Shown: positions 1 through 8,563, numbered from the stretch's first letter. The stretch: DNA of 27,127 nucleotides from an uncultured Muribaculaceae bacterium (GCA_910585285.1 CAJUDL010000046.1:1-27127); one strand, 5' to 3'. Program-made: numbers and translations. Notes: generated from the sequence alone by a model not told the origin.

Positions 1-1
1 A

Positions 2-94
2 AACTTGGCGGAAGCAGCCAAAAAGAACCTCAAAATTCCCGAAAGAATCTTTATAAAAAAATTTCGGAATAAATTTAAACAGTTTCTAAGATAG
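2..94 (+). CDS. possible 3' end of a gene running in from the left
   Basis: An open frame enters from the left edge and stops with TAG at 92-94. It gives 30 residues that are basic and helix-like (it begins NLAEAAKKNLKIPER and ends in FKQFLR). Its codon use is richer in G and C than the operon it faces. The other two plus frames stop earlier in this stretch. It would converge on the TolC-like gene, with 7 bp between the stop codons. I do not recognise the family and 93 bases are too few for certainty, so this may be chance. Confidence 0.3.
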   Translation, partial: NLAEAAKKNLKIPERIFIKKFRNKFKQFLR

Positions 95-101
95 TGACTA
101 C

Positions 102-1556
102 CTAATTAATAATGTCAATAAGTGACAGTTGTTTTATCTTGTACCTTAATTGATGGATCTTTTGCATTATTGTAACTAAGTTTATTTTCTCTTTTAATAA
201 TTCTATGTCACATAAAATGATTTGTGTTGAATCAATTTTTTGTTGTTTGTGTTTTTGTGTCACGATATCGAGCTTGTCTTCCAATAATCCGAGTGTCTTT
301 AAAGATACTCTATATTCATATATCTTTTCAGTTATTTCTTTGCAAAAATTTGATATTTCCCGAGAAACCAATGTTTCTTGTTGTTTCATACTGATTTCGA
401 TTTTTGATAATTCGTTAAGTAGGATTTGTGTTTTTAATTTATTTTCATTTCCATCAAATACTGAAAAATCTATTGTTAAGGTAGCATTCCATTGAGGTGA
501 AAGATTTTTTAGGCATTTATTCCATGATAAAAAACTATTATTAATTCCACTCCCTAACGATAAACCAATGGATGGCAATTTTAGAGCTTTGATTTTTGCG
601 AGTTCCTTTTGTTTCTTAATATGCTCTTCTTCATATAGTTTTGAGGTATTATTTATTGTTTCATTGTAAATTAATTGATAATTTATATCGCATTCAAGTG
701 GTATGTTTTCAATTTTATCTGTTATAATTGTAACATTCTTTAAATCTAAGTATGTATTAAATTCTTCAGCTATTCTTTCGATATTGTTTTCATAGATTGG
801 ACTCATAGCTTTTAATAATTGTATATCTGCATCAATTACATCTAATTGAGTCGAAGCGGCTGAATGCAAATTTTTTAATTTTGAATTATTGAGAGTAATT
901 GTTTTTAGCTCAATATGCTTGGATTGTAATTCTTTGTGGTAATTATTTTGCATTAGTTTAAAATACAAATAATTAATACTTGATTGAATTTCAATAATTT
1001 TTTGTTTGTAGTTTAGATAAAAATTTTTTATACTTAGATTCTCAATTTTCCTATTCCATGGATATTCATTAAATCCAAATAAGTTTTGCCTATAAGATAC
1101 ATTAAAAAGGTTTAGGTAATATTGAATATGTTTAGTTTTTATCGCCAGATTTGTTTGCATTGACACTTGGGTGTTTATTTCAATTGTTCCACCTGTGAAC
1201 GGAATGAATTGGCTAGCACTTAGTTTTAAGAATGCTGTAAAATAATCTCTTGGTACAAATAATTCATCTCCGGAGGGTTGAAGAATAGAATATATACTTC
1301 TATTATAATTGGGTAAAATAGATGATAACTGAATTTTTGGTTTTGTAGTAGTTTTAAATATATTGTGACTTAACAATCTTATGCATGAATCACTTGTCAA
1401 AGTTTTGTAAACGGACGTTCTCCAGTACATGTTTTCTGCATCTGATAATTTAAGGTAAATTGTGTCTGCTTTTGTAGAGGCAATAATCTGAAAAGAGACG
1501 ATTAATATAAATATAGGTCTAACTCTCTTGGTTAGAAATGCTATTTTTTGTTTCAT
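102..1556 (-). CDS. TolC-like outer-membrane efflux/secretion channel protein
   Basis: This 484-residue protein is probably the outer-membrane channel of the type I secretion system encoded upstream. It starts with a basic stretch and a hydrophobic segment (about residues 13-30, ending near ASTKA), which fits a signal peptide. The rest has the layout of the outer-membrane efflux protein family: long helical, coiled-coil-prone stretches (about 180-260 and 360-470) separated by strand-like segments such as PSIGLSLGSG and WNATLTIDFSVFDG near 325-365, a pattern seen where family members form barrel strands. The length is normal for TolC relatives. It is the last gene of the operon and overlaps the Nudix-ligase gene by 38 bases, so the two are probably translationally coupled. 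The assignment rests on fold pattern and on the HlyD and ABC partners, because the family has few invariant residues. Confidence 0.75.
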   Translation of the reverse strand: MKQKIAFLTKRVRPIFILIVSFQIIASTKADTIYLKLSDAENMYWRTSVYKTLTSDSCIRLLSHNIFKTTTKPKIQLSSILPNYNRSIYSILQPSGDELFVPRDYFTAFLKLSASQFIPFTGGTIEINTQVSMQTNLAIKTKHIQYYLNLFNVSYRQNLFGFNEYPWNRKIENLSIKNFYLNYKQKIIEIQSSINYLYFKLMQNNYHKELQSKHIELKTITLNNSKLKNLHSAASTQLDVIDADIQLLKAMSPIYENNIERIAEEFNTYLDLKNVTIITDKIENIPLECDINYQLIYNETINNTSKLYEEEHIKKQKELAKIKALKLPSIGLSLGSGINNSFLSWNKCLKNLSPQWNATLTIDFSVFDGNENKLKTQILLNELSKIEISMKQQETLVSREISNFCKEITEKIYEYRVSLKTLGLLEDKLDIVTQKHKQQKIDSTQIILCDIELLKEKINLVTIMQKIHQLRYKIKQLSLIDIIN

Positions 1557-2688
1557 ATTTTTTTATGTATGTTGGAAATTTGATTTTTATTCGTTGATTG
1601 TTTGTATCAGAAATTACATAACCTTCTTCATTGTTATTATCTTTTTTTGTGTATTTTAAATAATCATATTTTTTAATTGTATCAGGAATCTTAAATGGTA
1701 AATCTGATAATTCATGTAATTGAATGTCGCGGAATAATTTATTATCATAAGCTCCCAATAGTATAATGTCTTCAACATTTCCGTAGTCTATGATATGAGG
1801 ATCTAAAGGTGATATTATTTCAAAAAAATATGAATAGGATTTATTAAGTATTGCAATGGAGTCATAATATTTTGTAAATAGTATTCTTGTACCTATTACT
1901 GCTTGTCGTGAATGAAAGGATCCCTTAGTGGCGATAAAGGGGATTTGGTTAATCCAATATAGAATGCCGAGGGTACCATCTATTTTCTTGCTAATAGTAT
2001 ATGGCGGTAAAAAAGAATTTAATATGAAATCGGGTATGTCTTTCAAAATAAAAAATTTTTTTAAAGGTCGATATAGAATGGTATTATTTTCTATGATAAG
2101 ACCTCTACACCAAAGTGTAAATTCATTCCAGAATCCATATTGTTTACATTTCTCTGTATAAGTGAGTATTCTAATATTTTTGGTAGAATGTGATGAGAAT
2201 TTCACATAACCATTTATTATATGCCAATGTAAAACTCTATGATCTAAATATTGAGGTTTTATATGAAGTAATAATGGAGCTTGCGATATTTCTATATTTT
2301 GGATAGCATATTTAAAATCATATATACCTGCAGAATCAATTTCATTTCGGTCAAGAGGATTAAGACACAGTTTGGAACAAGACTTGATATGAACAACAAA
2401 GTATGCTATATATAATGTTGTATGATATCTTCGTATAGGATAAAAAAAAGGAATAGAGCTTATTTGTGTTTTATCAAACCACACACCAGTTTCTTCATAA
2501 GTCTCCCTTATGGCGCAATCAAGAGGTGTTTCATCTTTCTTGAGATGTCCTTTGGGAATGGAGAGGGGACCCTTAGAAAAATTAAATTTATTTTTAACTA
2601 ACAAAATATTGTGGTTGTCATCATAAACGAGTAAACCCGCAGAAATTGGGTTCTGTTTTATTAGAGGTATCTTTTTTTCCATTTCCAT
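1519..2688 (-). CDS. Nudix hydrolase fused to a T4 Rnl1-like RNA ligase
   Basis: A 389-residue two-domain protein. Residues 15-140 form a Nudix domain with a complete Nudix box: G47, five residues, E53, seven residues, then R61-E62-x2-E65-E66-x-G68. The preceding PKGH (45-48) resembles diadenosine-polyphosphate or RNA pyrophosphohydrolases. Residues 185-389 carry the nucleotidyltransferase motifs of Rnl1-type RNA ligases: CRGL (194-197), RPLKKFF (about 207-213), motif I KIDG with candidate lysine nucleophile K235, motif III FFEII (about 290), motif IV EGYV (about 355) and motif V RIKIKFP (about 367). Such ligases adenylate themselves with ATP and join RNA 3'-OH and 5'-phosphate ends. I infer that the Nudix half either removes Ap4A-type by-products or makes 5'-monophosphate ends. 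The gene overlaps the other ligase gene by 28 bases. Both active sites look intact, but the small C-terminal domain of T4 Rnl1 seems absent. Confidence 0.82.
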   Translation of the reverse strand: MEMEKKIPLIKQNPISAGLLVYDDNHNILLVKNKFNFSKGPLSIPKGHLKKDETPLDCAIRETYEETGVWFDKTQISSIPFFYPIRRYHTTLYIAYFVVHIKSCSKLCLNPLDRNEIDSAGIYDFKYAIQNIEISQAPLLLHIKPQYLDHRVLHWHIINGYVKFSSHSTKNIRILTYTEKCKQYGFWNEFTLWCRGLIIENNTILYRPLKKFFILKDIPDFILNSFLPPYTISKKIDGTLGILYWINQIPFIATKGSFHSRQAVIGTRILFTKYYDSIAILNKSYSYFFEIISPLDPHIIDYGNVEDIILLGAYDNKLFRDIQLHELSDLPFKIPDTIKKYDYLKYTKKDNNNEEGYVISDTNNQRIKIKFPTYIKKYETKNSISNQES

Positions 2689-3743
2689 ACTATTGTTTCA
2701 TGTATATGGGGGTTTTTAATACGTTCATTGAAATTAAATACTTCGTCAAATAGACATTCCGAGGATGAATTGATTATAGGTATAATTTCGTTTTTTAAGG
2801 TTGTTAACCAGTAATCCAACCCCATGATATTATAATATGAGGGTACTCTAGCTCTAATGTGGAGGAGATCTGTGTCTCCTGATTTAAGACAATTCCAAAC
2901 ATCTTTAGCAGTTATATTGGGAAAAGTTTTTCCTTGGGTATAAAGTAAGTCCTTGTGAGTATTAATTAATTTTTTTTCAATCATGAACATTGAATCAAGT
3001 GCTTTGTGAGCTTCAATGTACCATGGGAATTTAATTTTAATCATAAGACCGTTTTCATAATATATTACGAATCCTTCTTGGTTTTTGATATTCAATGCAG
3101 AAAGTTCGTTAAGTTTTTTTACATTAGCATACTTAGATGTAAAATCTTTACATGTTTTGAATCCTGTATTGAATATTTCAATAGGAATACCACTTTTTTT
3201 GTCTATGATTCCTATTAAAAATAGGTCTTTAGTGTCTCCGTAATCAACTAATACCGAAGTATCAGGATAAACAGCTTCAAAAATATATGTAAATCGTTTG
3301 TCTAGCTTATTAAAAAGATGTGTATATTTTTCATGCAATATTTCTGTTGCAATCTTTGCCTTAACATTCGTAAAAGATCTTTGTGTGGCGCAATATGGAA
3401 TATCTCCTATCCAATACAAGACTACCATCGAGCCATCAATCTTTTCTGTTATCCGATATTTGCATTTTGGAATGCTGACAATCTGAGAATCACTTAATAA
3501 AGCGATATTTGGAGATAAATATGTTTTAAATGTAAAAAATTTGGGGAATGGATGTTCTATGATTTCTCCGTTTCCATTGGTGATCAATCCCCGACAAAGT
3601 GATGAAAGTGGAGTCCATTCTATTTTTGGATATGGTTCATTAGAATAATATCCGAAGATGTATAAATCTTCGGTAGGATGTTTCTCCACTCGAATAAATC
3701 CAGATTCGGTTAGTTTTAGCAGTTCTTTAAAATTTAATTTCAT
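2661..3743 (-). CDS. T4 Rnl1-like ATP-dependent RNA ligase
   Basis: This 360-residue protein has every core motif of the Rnl1 type of RNA ligase: LCRGLI (about 47-52), PFPKFFTF (about 65-72), motif I EKIDGSM with candidate adenylated lysine K101, motif III YIFEAVYP (about 152-159), motif IV EGFV (223-226) and motif V MIKIKFPW (about 234-241). About 115 mostly helical residues follow and may help bind a specific RNA, as the C-terminal domain does in T4 Rnl1. The ligase in the next gene shares the motif layout but has a Nudix domain in front and no such tail, so the two probably arose by duplication and diverged. The gene overlaps the 392-residue gene upstream by 17 bases and the Nudix-ligase gene downstream by 28. 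The enzyme should be cytoplasmic, as no signal peptide is visible. The substrate cannot be read from the sequence. Confidence 0.83.
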   Translation of the reverse strand: MKLNFKELLKLTESGFIRVEKHPTEDLYIFGYYSNEPYPKIEWTPLSSLCRGLITNGNGEIIEHPFPKFFTFKTYLSPNIALLSDSQIVSIPKCKYRITEKIDGSMVVLYWIGDIPYCATQRSFTNVKAKIATEILHEKYTHLFNKLDKRFTYIFEAVYPDTSVLVDYGDTKDLFLIGIIDKKSGIPIEIFNTGFKTCKDFTSKYANVKKLNELSALNIKNQEGFVIYYENGLMIKIKFPWYIEAHKALDSMFMIEKKLINTHKDLLYTQGKTFPNITAKDVWNCLKSGDTDLLHIRARVPSYYNIMGLDYWLTTLKNEIIPIINSSSECLFDEVFNFNERIKNPHIHETIVWKWKKRYL

Positions 3744-4905
3744 GGTTTATAATTTTAGATGCAATATATGGAATCATAGGTTTAAGTTCTGACTTTAATG
3801 GGCTTATTTGGATTGTAAAATAGTATAATAGAGAAGCCGTTTGGTTATTATCAAAGTTGTTTAGGTACTTCCCCAAATCAGTGAAGCTTTTAAAAAATAT
3901 GTCATTATTTGCGTCAAATGAATTAAGAAATCCTAAACCGTCTATTATTTTAGATATATTGTTTATCAAAAAGGTTTGATGGACCTTTAATAACGCCATT
4001 CGGATATCATCAATTATATTTATATTGGTTATGTGAAAATTCATTGAATCAATAATACTTCGACATGTCAAATTATAAGTTAGTTCGCATATAGTAGATC
4101 GTTGGTTGGTTTCGAAGATCATCAAAGACTTATAAAAACTATATAAGAACATCTGAAGAAGTTGTGACTGATTCTCGTAATTACGTAAAATCATTATAGA
4201 AATCTCAGATAGGGTATAATATAATGATTGATTTGTAAACAGTATATCCCTAATTCCAGTCGTGAATGTTGTACCTGGAATTATTGAAAAATTGTTACAG
4301 CCTAAAATATATGGCATTGTTAATAGATGGTTAATGATGTTGGTTTCTAATAAATTAAAGGTATTTTTATTCACATCATTTCTTAGAAATAAAATATTGC
4401 ACACTTGTTGTTTATTGTTATCTTCATCAAAATATATCAAAGATGGGATTACATCGTGAATACTTTTTGAGACGTGTTCTATAATGTCGATATATATTGA
4501 TTTGCAATTATTTATTGTTTCAAATCCTGAAATTCTAATGTTTAGTATGTTGGAATCACTTGATGGCAAATTTATTAGTTCATCATGTGCTTTTTTGTAG
4601 TTACGGTTAATTGTGTATATAGATGAGGTAATATCTAAGTCATCCTTGATACAAATAGACCTCTGAAGTAAATGAATAAGAAGTGAATCAAGATGAAATA
4701 TATGTCTTTTAAGAGTTTTCAAAGATAATACTATAAAATGAAAATTTAGATTGTTGATTGTTAAATAATATTCTTCCGGATTTATATTATTAATAGTTAT
4801 ACATGTCACTTGATAATAGGTATTAGATAAACCTTGTTTGATAAATATCGTCTCGAAACTTTTATGGCTTAAGACATATTCAATTGCCTTGTTGATATTT
4901 TGCAT
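3727..4905 (-). CDS. unrecognised protein, possibly a degenerate nucleotidyltransferase relative
   Basis: I do not recognise this 392-residue, mostly helical, Ile/Asn/Leu-rich protein. It has no signal peptide and no clear membrane segment. Residues about 20-100 can be laid by eye alongside residues about 35-120 of the nucleotidyltransferase encoded at 8553-10109. Both have strand, strand, a hydrophobic strand ending in a turn (FHFIVLSLKTL here, QPIIVPFGLL there), a helix, then a short 'ICIKDD' or 'IIYDKD' segment. The catalytic GS...DxD motif is missing here (GLSNT and VTCI in the matching places). If the match is real, this is an inactive paralogue that may bind RNA or nucleotide or hold the active partner. 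It opens the RNA-ligase half of the operon and overlaps the ligase gene by 17 bases. Its start codon lies inside the outer arm of the inverted repeat upstream. Confidence 0.7.
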   Translation of the reverse strand: MQNINKAIEYVLSHKSFETIFIKQGLSNTYYQVTCITINNINPEEYYLTINNLNFHFIVLSLKTLKRHIFHLDSLLIHLLQRSICIKDDLDITSSIYTINRNYKKAHDELINLPSSDSNILNIRISGFETINNCKSIYIDIIEHVSKSIHDVIPSLIYFDEDNNKQQVCNILFLRNDVNKNTFNLLETNIINHLLTMPYILGCNNFSIIPGTTFTTGIRDILFTNQSLYYTLSEISIMILRNYENQSQLLQMFLYSFYKSLMIFETNQRSTICELTYNLTCRSIIDSMNFHITNINIIDDIRMALLKVHQTFLINNISKIIDGLGFLNSFDANNDIFFKSFTDLGKYLNNFDNNQTASLLYYFTIQISPLKSELKPMIPYIASKIINHEIKF

Positions 4906-5055
4906 CTTAAAGTATGTTTGAATTTAACATGAATTATATGTAAGGGTAGGAAAGGATAATTCTTTCCATTCACATGACGGATCGATCTTTCTGGTGAATT
5001 TCTTGAAAACCTCTCTTCATGTGAATGGAAATTAAATCCAAACATACTCTTAGAT
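4904..5055. repeat. nested inverted repeat filling the gap between the HlyD gene and the 392-residue gene
   Basis: An inner pair of arms, 4963-4977 (TTTCCATTCACATGA) and 5017-5031, is a perfect 15-bp inverted repeat with a 39-base centre. An outer pair, 4904-4927 and 5032-5055, matches at about 21 of 24 positions; its best part is AGTATGTTTGAATTTAA against AGTATGTTTGGATTTAA. On the right the inner and outer arms touch; on the left 35 bases separate them. In RNA the outer stem would take in two bases of the downstream start codon. Each outer arm holds TATGTTTG, a match to the Bacteroidetes -7 box, and the two point inward. It could be an mRNA control hairpin, a small-RNA gene, an invertible segment or a relic of a mobile element; the sequence alone does not decide. 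Confidence 0.85.
5039..5046 (-). promoter_or_regulatory. possible -7 box of an internal promoter for the RNA-ligase genes
   Basis: The minus strand reads TATGTTTG here, matching TAnnTTTG. Transcription would begin near 5033, at the foot of the inner 15-bp stem, giving a leader of about 128 bases before the ATG at 4905. I see no clear TTTG box at the expected distance upstream (about 5065-5070), so this is tentative. Confidence 0.35.
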
Positions 5056-5066
5056 ATATAGATAAA

Positions 5067-6374
5067 TTATTGTTTTTGTTCCTTGTTAGTATCATGTAGA
5101 TAATGAGAAATTTTATGAAGAATCAAAGAAGCTAAATTTTCATGATCGGTTATTATTTCAGCTTTTCCATATTGGATCTCTGAGAATTGGAGAATTTGAT
5201 TAGTGTTACTTTTTAATCCGTTGGTAAGTTTGATTTTCACTATATAATTGTTGTTAATAGTATTTAATGATATTCCAGAAACACATCCTTCCAACTTCCC
5301 GTTTTCTTGATATGGAAATAGATTAAGGGTGATCTTGACAGATTGTCCCACAGATATATTGTTACCACTTGTCGGTGGCAGCTGAGATTCTGCATAATAT
5401 TGATTATTGGGTGGAATAAATGAGAAAACGGGTTCTCCTGTTTCAAAGAAGTCACCGGATGATTTAGAAGAAGCTTGCTCAACGAATCCTTTGGCTGGTG
5501 ATTTGATTAAATATTTAATTTCCCAGTCAGAAATAGCCTCTTTTAGAAGGACGTATGAAGATTCGCATTCGTGCTTTGATATTTCAATAGAGGATTCATA
5601 ATCATAATCTAATTGCCGTAGAGTATTTTGTGCTTTTGCTCCAGTGAATTGACTATTAATTAATGAAATACATGATTGATTCCAGTCATTAATAACCTCA
5701 CATAGTTTTAGGTTGGTGTTGTATAATTCATCACGGGTAATAGCATTATTGGTTTCTAAAATAGAATCACGCCTATATGTACTATATACGAGTTTAAGTT
5801 TTTTATCTAAATTTTCAAATACTCTTAAATTGATTTGTTCCAAGGACTTATTGTTTTTAATTTCCAATTTTAAATGTTCTTTTTTAATAGAAAACTCATT
5901 TTTGTCGTCAATTAAAGAAAGATAATTCAAGGTTGCCTCTTTAAACTTATTGTAGTATGGTGAAATCTCGCCAAGATTTTCACCTGTTTGTGACTCCGCA
6001 ACGTTTTTAATCTTGGTAATGAAGCCTTTACTGTCATTCTTATTAATGACTGATATAAGTTTATATAAACTTTGAAGATTCGTAGAATTTTTTATTACAG
6101 CAATAATCTTATCCCCCTCAAAATTAGAGGGAACATCTGTTATTATTTCTAATCGCCCCATAGATGGAGCAGTTAGGTATATTGGTTTGCTCGCGGGGAA
6201 AACGATTGTGTCGATTTTAACAATCTGTGGAATTTCAATTGTAAATATTGCATACAAAACTCCGGTTGTTGTTATTATGCAGAATATAGTTAATAGCAAC
6301 GTAATCCCCGATTGGCGCGTCTGCAAAATGTCGTTAAACTCGTTGGAAGTATATTTGAGATGTTTAGTGTCCAT
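5067..6374 (-). CDS. HlyD-family membrane fusion (adaptor) protein of a type I secretion system
   Basis: This 435-residue protein should link the inner-membrane ABC exporter to the TolC-like channel across the periplasm. It has a short cytoplasmic tail, one membrane segment (about residues 23-45), a strand region with the PSMGRLEI stretch typical of half a lipoyl-like domain (about 69-80), a long helical hairpin (about 135-275), the second lipoyl-like half around IKSPAKGFVEQ (about 291-301), and a beta-barrel region with FFETGEPVFSFIPP and VGQSVKITLNLFPYQENG (about 311-355). This order is classical HlyD. Its start codon shares one base with the exporter's stop codon (TAATG), so the pair is translationally coupled. 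Length is normal. Export of the double-glycine protein of the same operon is the obvious job, though this is inference. Confidence 0.88.
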   Translation of the reverse strand: MDTKHLKYTSNEFNDILQTRQSGITLLLTIFCIITTTGVLYAIFTIEIPQIVKIDTIVFPASKPIYLTAPSMGRLEIITDVPSNFEGDKIIAVIKNSTNLQSLYKLISVINKNDSKGFITKIKNVAESQTGENLGEISPYYNKFKEATLNYLSLIDDKNEFSIKKEHLKLEIKNNKSLEQINLRVFENLDKKLKLVYSTYRRDSILETNNAITRDELYNTNLKLCEVINDWNQSCISLINSQFTGAKAQNTLRQLDYDYESSIEISKHECESSYVLLKEAISDWEIKYLIKSPAKGFVEQASSKSSGDFFETGEPVFSFIPPNNQYYAESQLPPTSGNNISVGQSVKITLNLFPYQENGKLEGCVSGISLNTINNNYIVKIKLTNGLKSNTNQILQFSEIQYGKAEIITDHENLASLILHKISHYLHDTNKEQKQ

Positions 6375-8563
6375 TATATGTTATTGGGGTTGAAAACATT
6401 ATTATACTCTTTGCCAAATTTTGATAAAAATTCAGGCGTTCCACTTTCTATTATTGAGCCGTTTTTCATCACAACTATTTTGTCACATCTGTCTGCAATT
6501 ATTTTTGAGTGTGATACAAGTACAATAATACGATTTGATTTATAATCATTAAGTTTATTAATTATTCCCATGATGTTGTTACTATCAAGACCACTACATA
6601 TTTCATCAAGAAAAATGTATCCAGGGTCTCCATATATTACTCTGGCGAGTAGAATTCTATGTATGAGACCAGTGTTAAGTCCCTTGCCCCCTTCTTTAAT
6701 TTTTGTAGAGAATGAAAGGGGCAGTTTTTCTATCTCTTTAGATATTCCTGTTATATCAAGAGCTTTATTCCAGTTTGTCTCATTGAACTCCCGACCGAGT
6801 AATATGTTGTCAATAATGCTTATATTTAATAATTTACTTTCATCTGTTATAACTCCAATATTAGATCTCCATTCATATAGCGGAATATTGTTAATATTAC
6901 GTTCATTACAAATGATTGCTCCCGCTGTTTCTATTAGATTGCGGGAAATTAGTTTAAGCAACGTTGATTTTCCGCATCCGTTTGAACCAATAATGCAGGT
7001 AATATTATTTTGCTCAAATGTGCAATTCACTTTTCTTATTATGGGAGTATCATTTATATTATATGAGAAAAATAAATCATTTAATTTAATGCCTCCGTTT
7101 TCCTTATGCCAATAAATCGATTTCTGATATATATCTTCATCTTTCATTGTCAAAATCTCGGCAATTCGTTTAAAACTGATTTTAGCAGTCTGCCAATTGA
7201 TAATAATTGAAACAATTGCCTGAACCGGGATTGATAATTGTCCAAGAATAAATTGAATTGCAACAAGTATACCAAAAGTCATGTCGCCATCTATCACGTT
7301 GATCGTGCAAAAGAAAATTAAAGATAAATCTCTTAAGGTGTTTATTAAATTTGAACCAATATTTTGTATGTTTTCAATATTTATGAATTTTAACTGAGTT
7401 TTAAATAGTTTAGATTGTATTTTTTCCCATTTCCACCTGATTCCGATATGATAATTGAAATTTTTAATATCGCATATATTAGACAGTGTTTCTATCCATA
7501 AACTTTGTTCTTGGGCAATATAAGAAAAAATATGTAAATCCATATTTTTACGTATTGACCAGAAAAACAAAATCCAGATAATGTATGCGCATGAAAACAA
7601 TATAAAAATCCACAGGACTGTTATATTATAAAAATATAGTATTATGGAAAATACAGTGAATTGCGTAATTGACAAAGCTATACTGGAAAAGCACGAAGAG
7701 GTGAATATTTCGATACGTTCGTAGTCTCGCGACCTTTGAATTATATCTCCCATAAGTCGATTGGAAAAGAAGCTAACGGGTAACTTAAGAAGTTTATTTA
7801 TAAAAAATGTCATCATTGACATTTTTATTTTCTTCGTAGTATTTGCATTGATATATTGATTCAGCCAATTTCCTAATGAAGAACTTAATGACAATATAAT
7901 ACAACATATTATCATTATAAAAACAAAATTGTAATCAGAACTTGTTGTCCCCGTGTCAATAACAGATTGAGTTATCAACGGAACAAGAGCCATGAAAAAT
8001 GTTATTGCTATAGAAAGTATAGCAATTTGTAATATCTGTCTTTTATAAGAATTTATGTATCCTAAAATGTATGGTATGAATTTAGGTCTCCATTGGGCTT
8101 GTATGGTATCATTGTTAATTTCTAAATTCATAGGCTCGCATACTATGCAAATGCCTTTGCGATATCTGACATCTGTGTGGGTGTGATGTAGCCAGCCTCT
8201 TGCAAAATCTTTAAAATTATATTTTAAAAGGCCATGGATTGGATCGGAAACATAGATATTCTTTTTAGTAATTTTATATATGATTATAAAATGATTGCCA
8301 TACCAGTGCACTATACAGGGTAGGGGAATGTCAGATCTGAATTTACGATAGGACACGCGGAAGGCAGATGCCTTAAAGCCAATTTTTTCAGCTGCCATTA
8401 TAAAATTACTTACAGATATACCCTCTTTCCTCATTCCACAGATTTCTCTTAGATATTGGATGTCTAAATAGACTCCGTAATACTTGCATAACAAATGGAG
8501 GCACACCGGACCGCAATCCTTTGTTTCCGACTGTATTATATGTGGAAAACGTTTAAATATCAT
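6374..8563 (-). CDS. C39-peptidase ABC exporter (bacteriocin-type, PCAT)
   Basis: A 729-residue inner-membrane exporter that should cut double-glycine leaders and pump the cargo out using ATP. Residues 1-130 are a C39 cysteine peptidase with Q11, nucleophile C17 in KDCGPVC, H91 in NHFIII and D107 in SDPIHG; the C17, H91 and D107 spacing matches the family. Membrane segments lie between about 165 and 450. The ATPase domain has Walker A GSNGCGKST (about 525-533), Walker B YIFLDE (about 647-652) and an H-loop VSH (about 684). The ABC signature, normally LSGGQ, reads LNTGL (629-633), a marked departure that may slow or alter ATP turnover; the following RILLAR is normal. The start overlaps the nucleotidyltransferase gene by 11 bases and the stop overlaps the HlyD gene by 1. 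Confidence 0.93.
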   Translation of the reverse strand: MIFKRFPHIIQSETKDCGPVCLHLLCKYYGVYLDIQYLREICGMRKEGISVSNFIMAAEKIGFKASAFRVSYRKFRSDIPLPCIVHWYGNHFIIIYKITKKNIYVSDPIHGLLKYNFKDFARGWLHHTHTDVRYRKGICIVCEPMNLEINNDTIQAQWRPKFIPYILGYINSYKRQILQIAILSIAITFFMALVPLITQSVIDTGTTSSDYNFVFIMIICCIILSLSSSLGNWLNQYINANTTKKIKMSMMTFFINKLLKLPVSFFSNRLMGDIIQRSRDYERIEIFTSSCFSSIALSITQFTVFSIILYFYNITVLWIFILFSCAYIIWILFFWSIRKNMDLHIFSYIAQEQSLWIETLSNICDIKNFNYHIGIRWKWEKIQSKLFKTQLKFINIENIQNIGSNLINTLRDLSLIFFCTINVIDGDMTFGILVAIQFILGQLSIPVQAIVSIIINWQTAKISFKRIAEILTMKDEDIYQKSIYWHKENGGIKLNDLFFSYNINDTPIIRKVNCTFEQNNITCIIGSNGCGKSTLLKLISRNLIETAGAIICNERNINNIPLYEWRSNIGVITDESKLLNISIIDNILLGREFNETNWNKALDITGISKEIEKLPLSFSTKIKEGGKGLNTGLIHRILLARVIYGDPGYIFLDEICSGLDSNNIMGIINKLNDYKSNRIIVLVSHSKIIADRCDKIVVMKNGSIIESGTPEFLSKFGKEYNNVFNPNNI

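Noticed and set aside
35..70. Imperfect hairpin (ATTCCCGAAA with TTTCGGAAT) just past the TolC-like gene.
   Set aside because: The stem is weak and bulged, the U run after it is poor, and it overlaps a possible plus-strand gene end; not firm enough to call a terminator.
4869..5045. A 58-codon minus-strand frame through the inverted repeat, overlapping the 392-residue gene.
   Set aside because: Its ATG lies inside the -7-like box, it has no leader or recognisable motif, and it overlaps a well-supported gene; most likely a by-product of the repeat.
6570..7115. 181-codon plus-strand frame opposite the exporter ATPase domain.
   Set aside because: It mirrors a conserved coding region; no promoter and no motif support it.
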